A stretch of DNA of 64,000 nt from the NCBI GenBank assembly GCA_026707545.1, contig JAPOWR010000001.1, positions 2,819,778 to 2,883,777 on the forward strand. Direction: 5' to 3'. A program made the translations under genes and the position numbers. Each line of letters starts with the position of its first letter. Position 1 is the first letter of the stretch. This document shows positions 26,096 through 34,015 of this stretch, one piece after another. A model generated the notes under the pieces. The model saw only the letters and a program-made list of their open reading frames with translations. It was not told the origin of the DNA and ran no database searches. The stretch is from Acidobacteriota bacterium (lineage in GTDB: Bacteria; Acidobacteriota; Thermoanaerobaculia; Multivoradales; Multivoraceae).

Positions 26096-29000
26096 ATGCT
26101 TCAGAGATCGTCCCGCCTGTTCCTGACGGCGCTGGCAATCGCGGCCTGCGGCTCTACGGCCTCGCTGTGGGCCGCCGTCGAGCCGGCGCCCGCCGTCGAC
26201 TTCCAGCGCGACGTCCGGCCGATCCTCTCCAACAACTGCTTCGCCTGCCACGGTCCCGACGAGGCGACCCGCCAAGCGGATCTGAGGCTCGATACGCGGG
26301 ACGGCGCGTTCAGTGCGCGGCCTCCGGCGGGCCGGAGCAACCGACCGCGCGGTCCTGCGGTCGTCGCCGGCGACATCGACGCCAGTCTGCTGGTGGAGCG
26401 CATCAACCACGCGGACCCGCTGCGGCGGATGCCGCCCGAGGTGTCGCAGAAGTCACTCTCCGACGAGCAGATCGGGACCCTTACCCGCTGGATCGAGCAG
26501 GGCGCGCCCTGGGACGAGCACTGGTCGTTCGCCGCCATCGAGCGGCCGGCGCCGCCGACGGTCGACGACGAAGCCTGGGCCCGCGATCCGCTCGACCGCT
26601 TCATCCTGGCGCGTCTCGAAGCGGAGGAACTGACTCCCGCCGGGGAGGCCGACCGCCGCACCCTGGCCCGGCGGGCCGCCCTCGACCTGACCGGCCTGCC
26701 GCCCGACCCGGGCACGCTCGCGACCTTCCTCGGCGACACGGAGGAAGGCGCCTACGAGCGGCTCGTCGACCGCCTGCTCGCTTCGCCGCACTGGGGCGAG
26801 CACCGCGCCCGTTACTGGCTGGACGCGGCGCGCTACGGCGACACCCACGGCATCCACATCGACAACTACCGGGAGATGTACGCCTACCGGGACTGGGCGA
26901 TCCAGGCGTTCAACCGGAACCAGCCGTTCGACCAGTTCACGCTCGACCAGATCGCCGGCGACCTGCTGCCGGAACCCACCCTGGACCAGTTGATCGCCAC
27001 CGGGTTCCAGCGCAACAACATCACGACGAACGAGGGCGGCGTCGTGATCGAGGAGTATGAGGCGATCTACGCCAAGGACCGGGCCGAGACGATCGGCAGC
27101 GTGTTCATGGGCCTGACCGTCGGCTGCGCGACCTGCCACGACCACAAGTTCGACCCGATCAGCCAGCGGGAGTTCTACGCGCTGACCGCGTTCTTCCGGA
27201 ACACGACGCAGTACGTGATGGACGGCAACATCTCCGACCCGCCGCCGACCCTGGTGGTGCCCCACGAAGATGACCGCGATAGCTGGTACCGCCTGCGCGA
27301 GGAGGTCGGCGAGATCGACGACGCGATGGCGGAACGCCCGGACGCGATGGAGGCGGCGTTCGAGGAGTGGCTCGGCACCGGCGCCCACCGGTCCATCGAA
27401 GCTCCGCTGGGGACGGCCTCCGAACTCCTCCGGCTCGACCTCGACGGCGAGGAGCCGGCCGCGATCCTGAAGGGCGAACGGCAGCCCCTCGCCTCGTCAC
27501 AGGGGATCCGCATCGAGCCCGGCCCGAAAGATCTGCCCGCGGTGCTCTTCGACGGAGAATCCTGGGTCGAGCTGCCGAACCTCGAACTCGACACGGACTC
27601 GCCGTTCTCGCTGGCCCTCTGGGTCCGCATGCCGGAAGCCGAGGGCACCTACACGATCGCGAGCCAGTACGACCCGACCGACGGCAACCGCGGCTGGGCG
27701 ATGACCCTGGCTGCACGGGAGCTTTACTTCGGCCTCTACGGCGATCGAGCGGGACCCGGCCGGGGCGTCACCAGCATCCTGATCAACCCGAACAACACGC
27801 AGCGGCTCACTCCCGGCGAGTGGACCCACATCGTCGCCACCTACGACGGCTCCGGCGAACGCGGCGGCATGCACATCTACCGCGACGGTGGTCGCGTTCC
27901 CGAGCAGGGCAGCGAGTACTTCAGGAAGGTCGAGGGCCGCATCCGCACCGACCGGCCGTTCTACCTCGGGCGGGGCGACGTGAGGGACGACGGCAAGCCG
28001 CGGACGCTGGCCGGCGGCGCCGTCGCCGACGTGCGCGTCTTCGACCGCGTGCTGTCAGTAGAGGAAGCGAAGGTCGTCTCGGAGTGGAGTGCGCTCCGGA
28101 CGGCTGCCGCCAAGGCGCCGGTGGCACTCGACGCCCCCGAGCGCGAGGCGCTGCGACGCTCCTACCTCAAGACACACGACGACGAGTGGCGCCGGCTCGC
28201 CTCCCGCCGGCTCGAGATCGAAGCGGAGTGGCGCGAACTCCGCCGCCGCGGCACGATCACTCACGTCATGCAGGAACTCCCGGACAGCGAGCCGGCGGCC
28301 CACGTCCTCTACCGCGGCAACTCCGACCAGCCGCGCGAGCGGGTGACTGCGAGAACGCCGGCCGCGCTGCCCCCGATGCCGGAGGACCTGCCCCGCAACC
28401 GGCTGGGCCTCGCCCAGTGGCTGGTGGACGAGACGAACCCGCTGACGGCGCGGGTCACCGTCAACCGCTTCTGGCAGCAGGTCTTCGGCACCGGGCTCGT
28501 CGTCACCGCCGAGGACTTCGGCGCCCAGGGCGACGTGCCGTCGCACCCAGCGCTCCTCGACTTTCTTTCGACCGAGTTCCGGGAATCGGGCTGGGACGTC
28601 AAGGGCTTCTTCCGGCGGCTGGTGACCTCGTCGACCTACCGGCAGGCGGCCACGCTCACGCCAGAGAAGCTGGAGCAGGACCCGGACAACCGGCTGCTCT
28701 CGCGCGGCCCGCGTTTCCGCATGGACGCGGAGATGGTCCGCGACACGGCGCTCGCGGCCAGCGGCCTCCTGGTGCGCACGATCGGCGGCCCGAGCGTCAA
28801 GCCGTATCAACCGGAGGGGCACTGGGAGCGGGTGGCGATGAACGCCAGCAACACGTCCCGTTACCAGCAGGACTCGGGGGACAAACTCTACCGGCGGAGC
28901 CTCTACACCTTCTGGAAGCGCGCCGCGCCGCCGCCGTCGATGACCATCTTCGACGCCGGCAACCGCGAGCACTCGATGGTGCGCCGCGAACGGACGAACA

Positions 29001-29344
29001 CGCCGCTTCAGGCACTGGTCACGATGAACGACACGCAGTTCGTCGAGGCGTCGCGCTTCCTCGCCCAGCGGGCGATGCGCGAGGCCGGTGACGACTTCGA
29101 CCGCCGGCTCGACTACCTCACGACCCGGCTGCTGGCCCGGGACTTCGACGACTCGGAGCGGACGGTGGCACGACGGACGTACGAGGGCCTGATCGACCTC
29201 TACAGCGCCGATAAAGCGGCGGCCAAGCAGCTCGTCGATGTTGGTGAGTCGGCCCATGACGCCGGCCTGCCATTCGACGAGTCGGCGGCCTGGACGATGT
29301 TGGCGAGCCAGTTGATGAACCTGGACGAGACCCTGAACAAGTAG
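26096..29344 (+). CDS. PSCyt1-DUF1549-LamG-DUF1553 exported protein (PSD1 type)
   Basis: A 1082-residue secreted or periplasmic protein. After a signal ([25 protein letters not shown]) comes a planctomycete-type cytochrome motif [20 protein letters not shown], then a DUF1549 domain ([18 protein letters not shown] through [20 protein letters not shown]), a LamG/concanavalin-like domain near the middle ([24 protein letters not shown]) and a DUF1553 domain ([20 protein letters not shown] to [18 protein letters not shown]). Proteins of this kind are nearly always followed by a DUF1501 protein, as here, and are linked to polysaccharide use in Planctomycetes, Verrucomicrobia and Acidobacteria. Biochemical activity is unknown. 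Confidence 0.93.
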   Translation: MLQRSSRLFLTALAIAACGSTASLWAAVEPAPAVDFQRDVRPILSNNCFACHGPDEATRQADLRLDTRDGAFSARPPAGRSNRPRGPAVVAGDIDASLLVERINHADPLRRMPPEVSQKSLSDEQIGTLTRWIEQGAPWDEHWSFAAIERPAPPTVDDEAWARDPLDRFILARLEAEELTPAGEADRRTLARRAALDLTGLPPDPGTLATFLGDTEEGAYERLVDRLLASPHWGEHRARYWLDAARYGDTHGIHIDNYREMYAYRDWAIQAFNRNQPFDQFTLDQIAGDLLPEPTLDQLIATGFQRNNITTNEGGVVIEEYEAIYAKDRAETIGSVFMGLTVGCATCHDHKFDPISQREFYALTAFFRNTTQYVMDGNISDPPPTLVVPHEDDRDSWYRLREEVGEIDDAMAERPDAMEAAFEEWLGTGAHRSIEAPLGTASELLRLDLDGEEPAAILKGERQPLASSQGIRIEPGPKDLPAVLFDGESWVELPNLELDTDSPFSLALWVRMPEAEGTYTIASQYDPTDGNRGWAMTLAARELYFGLYGDRAGPGRGVTSILINPNNTQRLTPGEWTHIVATYDGSGERGGMHIYRDGGRVPEQGSEYFRKVEGRIRTDRPFYLGRGDVRDDGKPRTLAGGAVADVRVFDRVLSVEEAKVVSEWSALRTAAAKAPVALDAPEREALRRSYLKTHDDEWRRLASRRLEIEAEWRELRRRGTITHVMQELPDSEPAAHVLYRGNSDQPRERVTARTPAALPPMPEDLPRNRLGLAQWLVDETNPLTARVTVNRFWQQVFGTGLVVTAEDFGAQGDVPSHPALLDFLSTEFRESGWDVKGFFRRLVTSSTYRQAATLTPEKLEQDPDNRLLSRGPRFRMDAEMVRDTALAASGLLVRTIGGPSVKPYQPEGHWERVAMNASNTSRYQQDSGDKLYRRSLYTFWKRAAPPPSMTIFDAGNREHSMVRRERTNTPLQALVTMNDTQFVEASRFLAQRAMREAGDDFDRRLDYLTTRLLARDFDDSERTVARRTYEGLIDLYSADKAAAKQLVDVGESAHDAGLPFDESAAWTMLASQLMNLDETLNK

Positions 29345-29360
29345 CCGGAGGCCTTAGGGA

Positions 29361-30827
29361 ATGGACCCATTCAAGGAAACCGTTCGAGCCGAGACCAGGC
29401 GCCAGTTCTTCGGTACGGCCGCGCGAGGCATCGGCGGACTGGCGCTGGCCAGCCTGTTCGCCGAGGACGCTTTCGCTCTCCCCGCAGCCAGGGACCGGTT
29501 CGGCGGCCTGCCCGACCTGCCGCACTTCGCGCCGAAGGCGAAGCAGTGCATCTATCTCCACATGATGGGCGCGCCGCCGCAGATGGACCTGCTCGACTAC
29601 AAACCGAAAATGAAGGAGTACTTCGACCAGGACCTGCCCGACTCGATCCGGCAGGGGCAGCGGCTGACGACGATGACCTCCGGCCAGTCCCGCTTCCCGA
29701 TCGCGCCGTCCGTCTTCGAGTTCTCACAACACGGCGGGAACGGCGCCTGGTTCTCCGAACTCCTGCCCCACACGGCGAGCATGGCGGACGACATCGCGAT
29801 CATCCGCTCGATGCACACCGACGCGATCAACCACGAGCCGGGCATCACCTTCATCCAGACCGGCCAGCAGATTCCCGGGCGGCCGTGCATCGGCTCCTGG
29901 TTCGCCTACGGCCTCGGCAGCCTGAACGAGGACCTGCCGACCTTCGTCGTAATGAACGCGGAGCGCAGCCACCCGGCGGCGGGCCTCCAGGCGATCTCGG
30001 CGAAACTCTGGAGCGCCGGTTTCCTGTCACCCGAGTACGCAGGCGTGGGGCTCCAGACCGGCGACGAGCCGGTGCTCTACCTCAAGGATCCACACGGCGT
30101 CTCGCCGGATGTCCGGCGACGGGTGCTCGACGGCATGAGCGAGCTGAACCGGCTGCGCCACGCCCAGGTCGGCGACCCGGAGACCCTGGCCCGCATCGAG
30201 CAGTACGAGATGGCGTTCCGCATGCAGTCCTCGGTGCCGGAGATGGCGGACCTCTCGAGTGAGCCGGAGAGCACCTGGGAACGCTGGGGCGAGGAAGCCC
30301 GGGAGCCCGGCAAGTTCCAGAACGCGGCCTTGATGGCCCGGCGTCTGGTCGAGCGCGGCGTGCGCTTCGTGCAGATCTACCACCGCGGCTGGGACGTCCA
30401 CTCCCTCCTGCCGACGGTGCTGCCTGCCCAGGCCCGCGACGTCGATCGGGCCGCCTGGGCGCTGATCCAGGACCTGAAGGAGCGCGGTCTCTTCGACGAG
30501 ACCCTGGTCATCTGGGGCGGCGAGTTCGGACGGACGATCTACTCCCAGGGGGCCCTCACCGCTGAGAACTACGGCCGCGACCATCATCCGCGCTGCTTCA
30601 GCATCTGGATGGCCGGCGGCGGGGTCAGGGGCGGCGTCGTCCACGGCGAGACGGACGACTTCTCGTACAACATCGTCAAGGACCCGGTGCACATCCACGA
30701 CTTCCAGGCCACGGTGCTGCACCTGTTCGGCATCGACCACGAGCGGTTCACGTACCGGCACCAGGGGCTCGACGCCCGGTTGACCGGCGTCGAGAAGGCG
30801 CGGGTGGTCAGGGAAGTCCTCGCCTAG
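29361..30827 (+). CDS. DUF1501 exported protein
   Basis: A 488-residue protein, partner of the upstream PSD1 protein, 16 bases away. The N-terminus ETRRQFFGTAARGIGGLALASLF is a twin-arginine signal. Sulfatase-like fold features include KQCIYLHMMGAPPQMDLLDYKP and DETLVIWGGEFGRTIYSQG with GRDHHPRCFSIWMAGGGVRGG, the usual DUF1501 signature. Periplasmic; reaction unknown. Both genes should be co-transcribed. Confidence 0.93.
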   Translation: MDPFKETVRAETRRQFFGTAARGIGGLALASLFAEDAFALPAARDRFGGLPDLPHFAPKAKQCIYLHMMGAPPQMDLLDYKPKMKEYFDQDLPDSIRQGQRLTTMTSGQSRFPIAPSVFEFSQHGGNGAWFSELLPHTASMADDIAIIRSMHTDAINHEPGITFIQTGQQIPGRPCIGSWFAYGLGSLNEDLPTFVVMNAERSHPAAGLQAISAKLWSAGFLSPEYAGVGLQTGDEPVLYLKDPHGVSPDVRRRVLDGMSELNRLRHAQVGDPETLARIEQYEMAFRMQSSVPEMADLSSEPESTWERWGEEAREPGKFQNAALMARRLVERGVRFVQIYHRGWDVHSLLPTVLPAQARDVDRAAWALIQDLKERGLFDETLVIWGGEFGRTIYSQGALTAENYGRDHHPRCFSIWMAGGGVRGGVVHGETDDFSYNIVKDPVHIHDFQATVLHLFGIDHERFTYRHQGLDARLTGVEKARVVREVLA

Positions 30828-30833
30828 GAACCA

Positions 30834-30848
30834 CCGGCGTAGCGCCGG
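30834..30848 (+). terminator. Hairpin after the DUF1501 gene
   Basis: CCGGCG-tag-CGCCGG forms a perfect six-base-pair stem seven bases after the stop codon. There is no T-tract, so termination is only possible. Confidence 0.35.
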
Positions 30849-30893
30849 CTGATCGCGGCCTGGGCGAGGGAGTACCAGGAGAAGTACGCCACG

Positions 30894-31475
30894 ATGCGGC
30901 TCACGAGTTCCGAGATGGCGCGGTGGCGGCGCGCCTATCTCGATGTGCTCCGCAAGGCCACGCTGGCTTCCGGCGGGCGCCGGCTCGTGCTCAAGAGCCC
31001 AACCAACCTCGGCCGCACCGCCGAACTGCTGCGCCTGTTTCCCGACGCGAAGTTCATCCACATCGTCCGAAATCCCTACGTCGTCTACCGGTCGATGACG
31101 AACCTGTACCGGCACGTGCTGCCGATCTGCCAACTGGACGACGCGGAACCGGAAGACGTGATCGCCGGCCTGCTCGACTCCTACGCCGCGATGATGAGGC
31201 AGTACATGAAGGACCGGGAGTCGATCCCTCCGGGACACCTGGCCGAAGTGCGTTTCGAGGATCTCGAACGAGCGCCCATGGCCGAACTGGAGCGTCTCTA
31301 CAACGAGCTGGCGCTGCCGGGCTGGGAGCGGGCCCGCAAGCCGATCGGCGACTATCTCGGGACCCTGTCGGGCTATCGCAAGAACGCCTACAGGATCGAT
31401 CCGGAGACGATCGACATTGTCGACCGGAACTGGGGATTCGCGGTGGACGCCTGGGGTTACCGGCCGCCGAAGTAA
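30894..31475 (+). pseudogene. 5'-truncated sulfotransferase family gene
   Basis: The 193 residues from ATG 30894 match the C-terminal part of Sulfotransfer_3-type enzymes: RLVLKSPTNLGRTAELLRLFPDAKFIHIVRNPYVVYRSMTNLY carries the 3'-phosphate-binding arginine/serine region, and VRFEDLERAPMAELERLY is the usual follow-on. The N-terminal PAPS-binding loop (PRSGTT type) and about 100-150 residues are missing: reading upstream in frame reaches a TAG at 30840-30842 and no loop is present before the DUF1501 gene. A remnant is more likely than a working enzyme. In-frame codons from 30843 read RRLIAAWAREYQEKYAT, which looks like real family sequence cut off. Confidence 0.68.
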
Positions 31476-31501
31476 CGACCACGAGGAGAGGAGACGAACT
31501 C

Positions 31502-31678
31502 ATGATTCGAGCTGAAGAACGCAACGACATCACGCCGCTGTGCCCGCACTGCGAGCATCCCGTGAGTGTCTACTTCCGGGAGATCTCGGGAATCCTGGGC
31601 AAGCGCTACCTCTACTTCTGCGCCCTGTGCAAGAAGGTGCTCGGCGTCTCGCACCGCAAGGGCTTCTTCATGGGGTAG
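31502..31678 (+). CDS. Small zinc-ribbon protein
   Basis: A 58-residue protein with two CxxC pairs, LCPHCEHP and FCALCKKV, separated by about 26 residues: a compact zinc ribbon. GAGGAGAGGAG at 31482-31493 is a strong ribosome-binding site before ATG 31502. No further domain. Function unknown; it follows the sulfotransferase remnant. Confidence 0.75.
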   Translation: MIRAEERNDITPLCPHCEHPVSVYFREISGILGKRYLYFCALCKKVLGVSHRKGFFMG

Positions 31679-31689
31679 AACCGCCCGCC

Positions 31690-32943
31690 TCAGTCGATAC
31701 GGAGGCGGTCGAACTCATCCCAGGCGGACATGTCCGACAGGACGACCTGATCGCCCGGAACCAATCCGTCCAGCACCTCGATCGTGTTGGCGGAGCTTCT
31801 GCCCAGGAGCACACGTGTGCGCGTAGCGCCGTTCCCCTCGCCGTCCAGTCGGAAGAGACCGACCTCGCTCTCTTCCTGGCCGACGACGGGCCGACCGACG
31901 AAGACCACGTCCTCGAGCCGTTCGAGCTCGATGGTTCCGGCGACCGTCAGGTCCGGCCTGGCCCCGCGCGGAAGATCGCCGTCCAGCGCGACATCGACCG
32001 TGACGGTCCCCTCTTCGACCGCCGGATCGATCCTGACCACCCTGCCGGGGACGATGCCGTTTCGCGTGTCGACCGAGGCGACCTGCCCGATCTGAACGTC
32101 CTTCGCCTGGGTCTCGGCAATCCGCAGTTCAGCCTTCAGCGCCGTCGGGTCGCCGACCCGGGCCAGACTGGTGCCCGCGGTGACGCGCTGCCCCTCCTCG
32201 ACCGGCACCTGCTGGAGAACGCCATGCATGCCGGCGCGGACCCGCAGAGCCGCGACCTGATCGAGCCGCAGTTGCCAGATCGCGCGTAAACGATCCACTT
32301 CGGCCTGCTCGACCGCGAGCTTGGCCGCCTTCGTCGTTTCCGCGATGCCGAGGCGCTCCTCCTCCAGGGCGAAGCGCGTTTCATGTTCCCGCTTCGACGC
32401 CTGCGCCCGCTGGAGTTCGATCGCCGAAGCCAGACCGTCCTTGGCGAGTTCGGCGTCTGCGTCCGCCTCGAGCCGCGCCACAACTAGCGCAGCCTCCACG
32501 CTCGCAAGTCCCGCCTTCTGCATCAATAGCTCACTCTCGAGCTCCACCTTTCGATTCTCGTAGCGGGCCTCGGCGGCGCGGAGGTTGAGCTCCGCTTCCC
32601 TGGCCTGGTGCTCGAGTTCCGGGTTGCTCAGTTCGACGATCACCGAGTCCGGCGTCACTTCGGCGCCCGGATCGATCACGATCCTCTCGACAGTGCCTTC
32701 CGTCGTGGCGGGGATCCAGCGGATGTTCTCCGGCACCAGGGTTCCTCGCCCCCGGACTTCCCGCACCATCGGGCCCCGTCGCACCGTGTCGATATAGAGA
32801 GCGTCCCGGTCGACGCGCGGCGCCGACGGCTGCACCTGCTGCAGACCGAGCGTGACCAGCACCAGCAGGAAGCCTCCGAGCGAGTAGTACGTCACCCGGC
32901 GAAGCTTCTTCTTCCGCGCCAGGTCCGGTCTCGCGACGTCCAT
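31690..32943 (-). CDS. HlyD/MacA-like membrane fusion protein
   Basis: A 417-residue periplasmic adaptor. One N-terminal membrane helix (VTYYSLGGFLLVLVTLGLQQV) is followed by a barrel-sandwich/lipoyl segment, a long coiled-coil hairpin (ELEHQAREAELNLRAAEARYE ... EVDRLRAIWQLRLDQV) and a beta-barrel region (GQVASVDTRNGIVPGRVVRIDP). The ATG shares its A with the TGA of the ABC ATPase (TGATG). It probably links the ADOP permeases encoded divergently to an outer-membrane partner. Confidence 0.9.
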   Translation of the reverse strand: MDVARPDLARKKKLRRVTYYSLGGFLLVLVTLGLQQVQPSAPRVDRDALYIDTVRRGPMVREVRGRGTLVPENIRWIPATTEGTVERIVIDPGAEVTPDSVIVELSNPELEHQAREAELNLRAAEARYENRKVELESELLMQKAGLASVEAALVVARLEADADAELAKDGLASAIELQRAQASKREHETRFALEEERLGIAETTKAAKLAVEQAEVDRLRAIWQLRLDQVAALRVRAGMHGVLQQVPVEEGQRVTAGTSLARVGDPTALKAELRIAETQAKDVQIGQVASVDTRNGIVPGRVVRIDPAVEEGTVTVDVALDGDLPRGARPDLTVAGTIELERLEDVVFVGRPVVGQEESEVGLFRLDGEGNGATRTRVLLGRSSANTIEVLDGLVPGDQVVLSDMSAWDEFDRLRID

Positions 32944-33614
32944 CAGGTCGTGGCCCGCCCGTCGAAGAGATGTATCTCCCTCTCCGCATAGTCGGCGTAG
33001 CGGGGATCGTGGGTGACCATGCAGATCGTCGACCCTTCCTCGTGCAGCGTCCGCAGCAGGTCCATCACCGCGCCGCCGTTCTTCGAGTCGAGGTTGCCCG
33101 TCGGCTCGTCGGCGAGCAGGATCGAGGGCTGGCCGGCAACGGCACGCGCGACGGCGACCCGCTGCTGCTGCCCTCCGGAGAGCTGGCTCGGCAGGTGCTT
33201 CGCGCGCGGCGCCATCTCCACCTTCTCCAGTGCCTGACCGACCAGCTCGCGCCGCTCCCTCGGCCGGATTCCCCGATACGTGAGCGGAAGCTCGACGTTC
33301 TCGTAGACGGTCAGGTCGCCGATCAGGTTGAAGTTCTGGAAGATGAAGCCGATCTCCCGGTTACGGATCCGCGCTCGCTCGGACTGCCGGAGCTGCGCCA
33401 CCGGGTAGCCGTTCAGCGTGTAGTCGCCAGCGGTCGGTGTATCGAGCAGACCGAGGATCGACAGCAGGGTCGACTTGCCGCAGCCGGATGGCCCGGACAC
33501 CGCCACGTACTCGCCCGAGTCGATGTCGAGAGTGACCCCATCGAGCGCGTGGGTCTCGATCTCGTCCGTGTAGAAGACCTTCGAGACGTTCTCCAGATGA
33601 ATCAGCGTATTCAT
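32943..33614 (-). CDS. MacB/LolD-type ABC transporter ATP-binding protein
   Basis: A 223-residue ATPase: Walker A GPSGCGKST near residues 40-48, Q-loop FIFQNFNL, signature LSGGQQQRVAVARA and Walker B ILLADEPTGNLDS. This is the MacB/LolD subfamily that drives mechanotransmission permeases, not import. Divergent from PadR across a 42-base gap that is almost entirely a palindromic operator; no Shine-Dalgarno sequence is visible before its ATG at 33614. Confidence 0.94.
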   Translation of the reverse strand: MNTLIHLENVSKVFYTDEIETHALDGVTLDIDSGEYVAVSGPSGCGKSTLLSILGLLDTPTAGDYTLNGYPVAQLRQSERARIRNREIGFIFQNFNLIGDLTVYENVELPLTYRGIRPRERRELVGQALEKVEMAPRAKHLPSQLSGGQQQRVAVARAVAGQPSILLADEPTGNLDSKNGGAVMDLLRTLHEEGSTICMVTHDPRYADYAEREIHLFDGRATT

Positions 33615-33659
33615 GGTGTAGACAATCTACGTCATATGGAGTAGCTTGTCTACACCATG
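33612..33659. promoter_or_regulatory. PadR operator overlapping both divergent start codons
   Basis: A perfect 14-base inverted repeat (catggtgtagacaa at 33612-33625 and its complement at 33646-33659) with a 20-base spacer. Each arm contains one start codon, of the ABC ATPase and of PadR. Inside are two smaller boxes, GTAGA-CAA-TCTAC (33618-33630) and GTAG-CTTGT-CTAC (33641-33653). Binding would block both genes at once. Regulator identity (PadR) is inferred from adjacency. Confidence 0.78.
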
Positions 33660-33998
33660 ACGCCAGCAAGCCCCCGCAACCAGCTTCTCTACGGAACCCT
33701 CGACCTGCTCATCCTGCGCACGCTGGTCTACGGCCCGGCGCACGGTCACGCGATCGCCGGGCACATCCAGCGCGTATCGGAAGACGCGCTCCGCATCGAG
33801 ACCGGCTCCCTGTACCCGGCCCTTCACCGGCTGGAGGCACGCGGCTGGATCGCGGCGAAGTGGAAGACCTCCGACAAGGGCAAGCGCGCCAGGTACTACC
33901 GGCTCACCAGAACCGGGCGGCGGCAGTTCGTCGTCGAGCAGTCACGGTGGCAGCAACTCTCGGTTGCCGTGACCAGGGTGCTGCGTCCGGCGGAGTAG
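33657..33998 (+). CDS. PadR-family transcriptional regulator
   Basis: A 113-residue winged-helix protein: LLYGTLDLLILRTLVYGPAHGHAIAGHIQ and ETGSLYPALHRLEARGWIAAKW are standard PadR motifs, with the wing at ARYYRLTRTGRRQF. It is first in an operon with two ADOP permeases and should repress both directions by binding the palindrome over its own start codon. No ribosome-binding site precedes the ATG, so the mRNA may be leaderless. Confidence 0.93.
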   Translation: MTPASPRNQLLYGTLDLLILRTLVYGPAHGHAIAGHIQRVSEDALRIETGSLYPALHRLEARGWIAAKWKTSDKGKRARYYRLTRTGRRQFVVEQSRWQQLSVAVTRVLRPAE

Positions 33999-34015
33999 CG
34001 GGAGAGACCAGGGCA

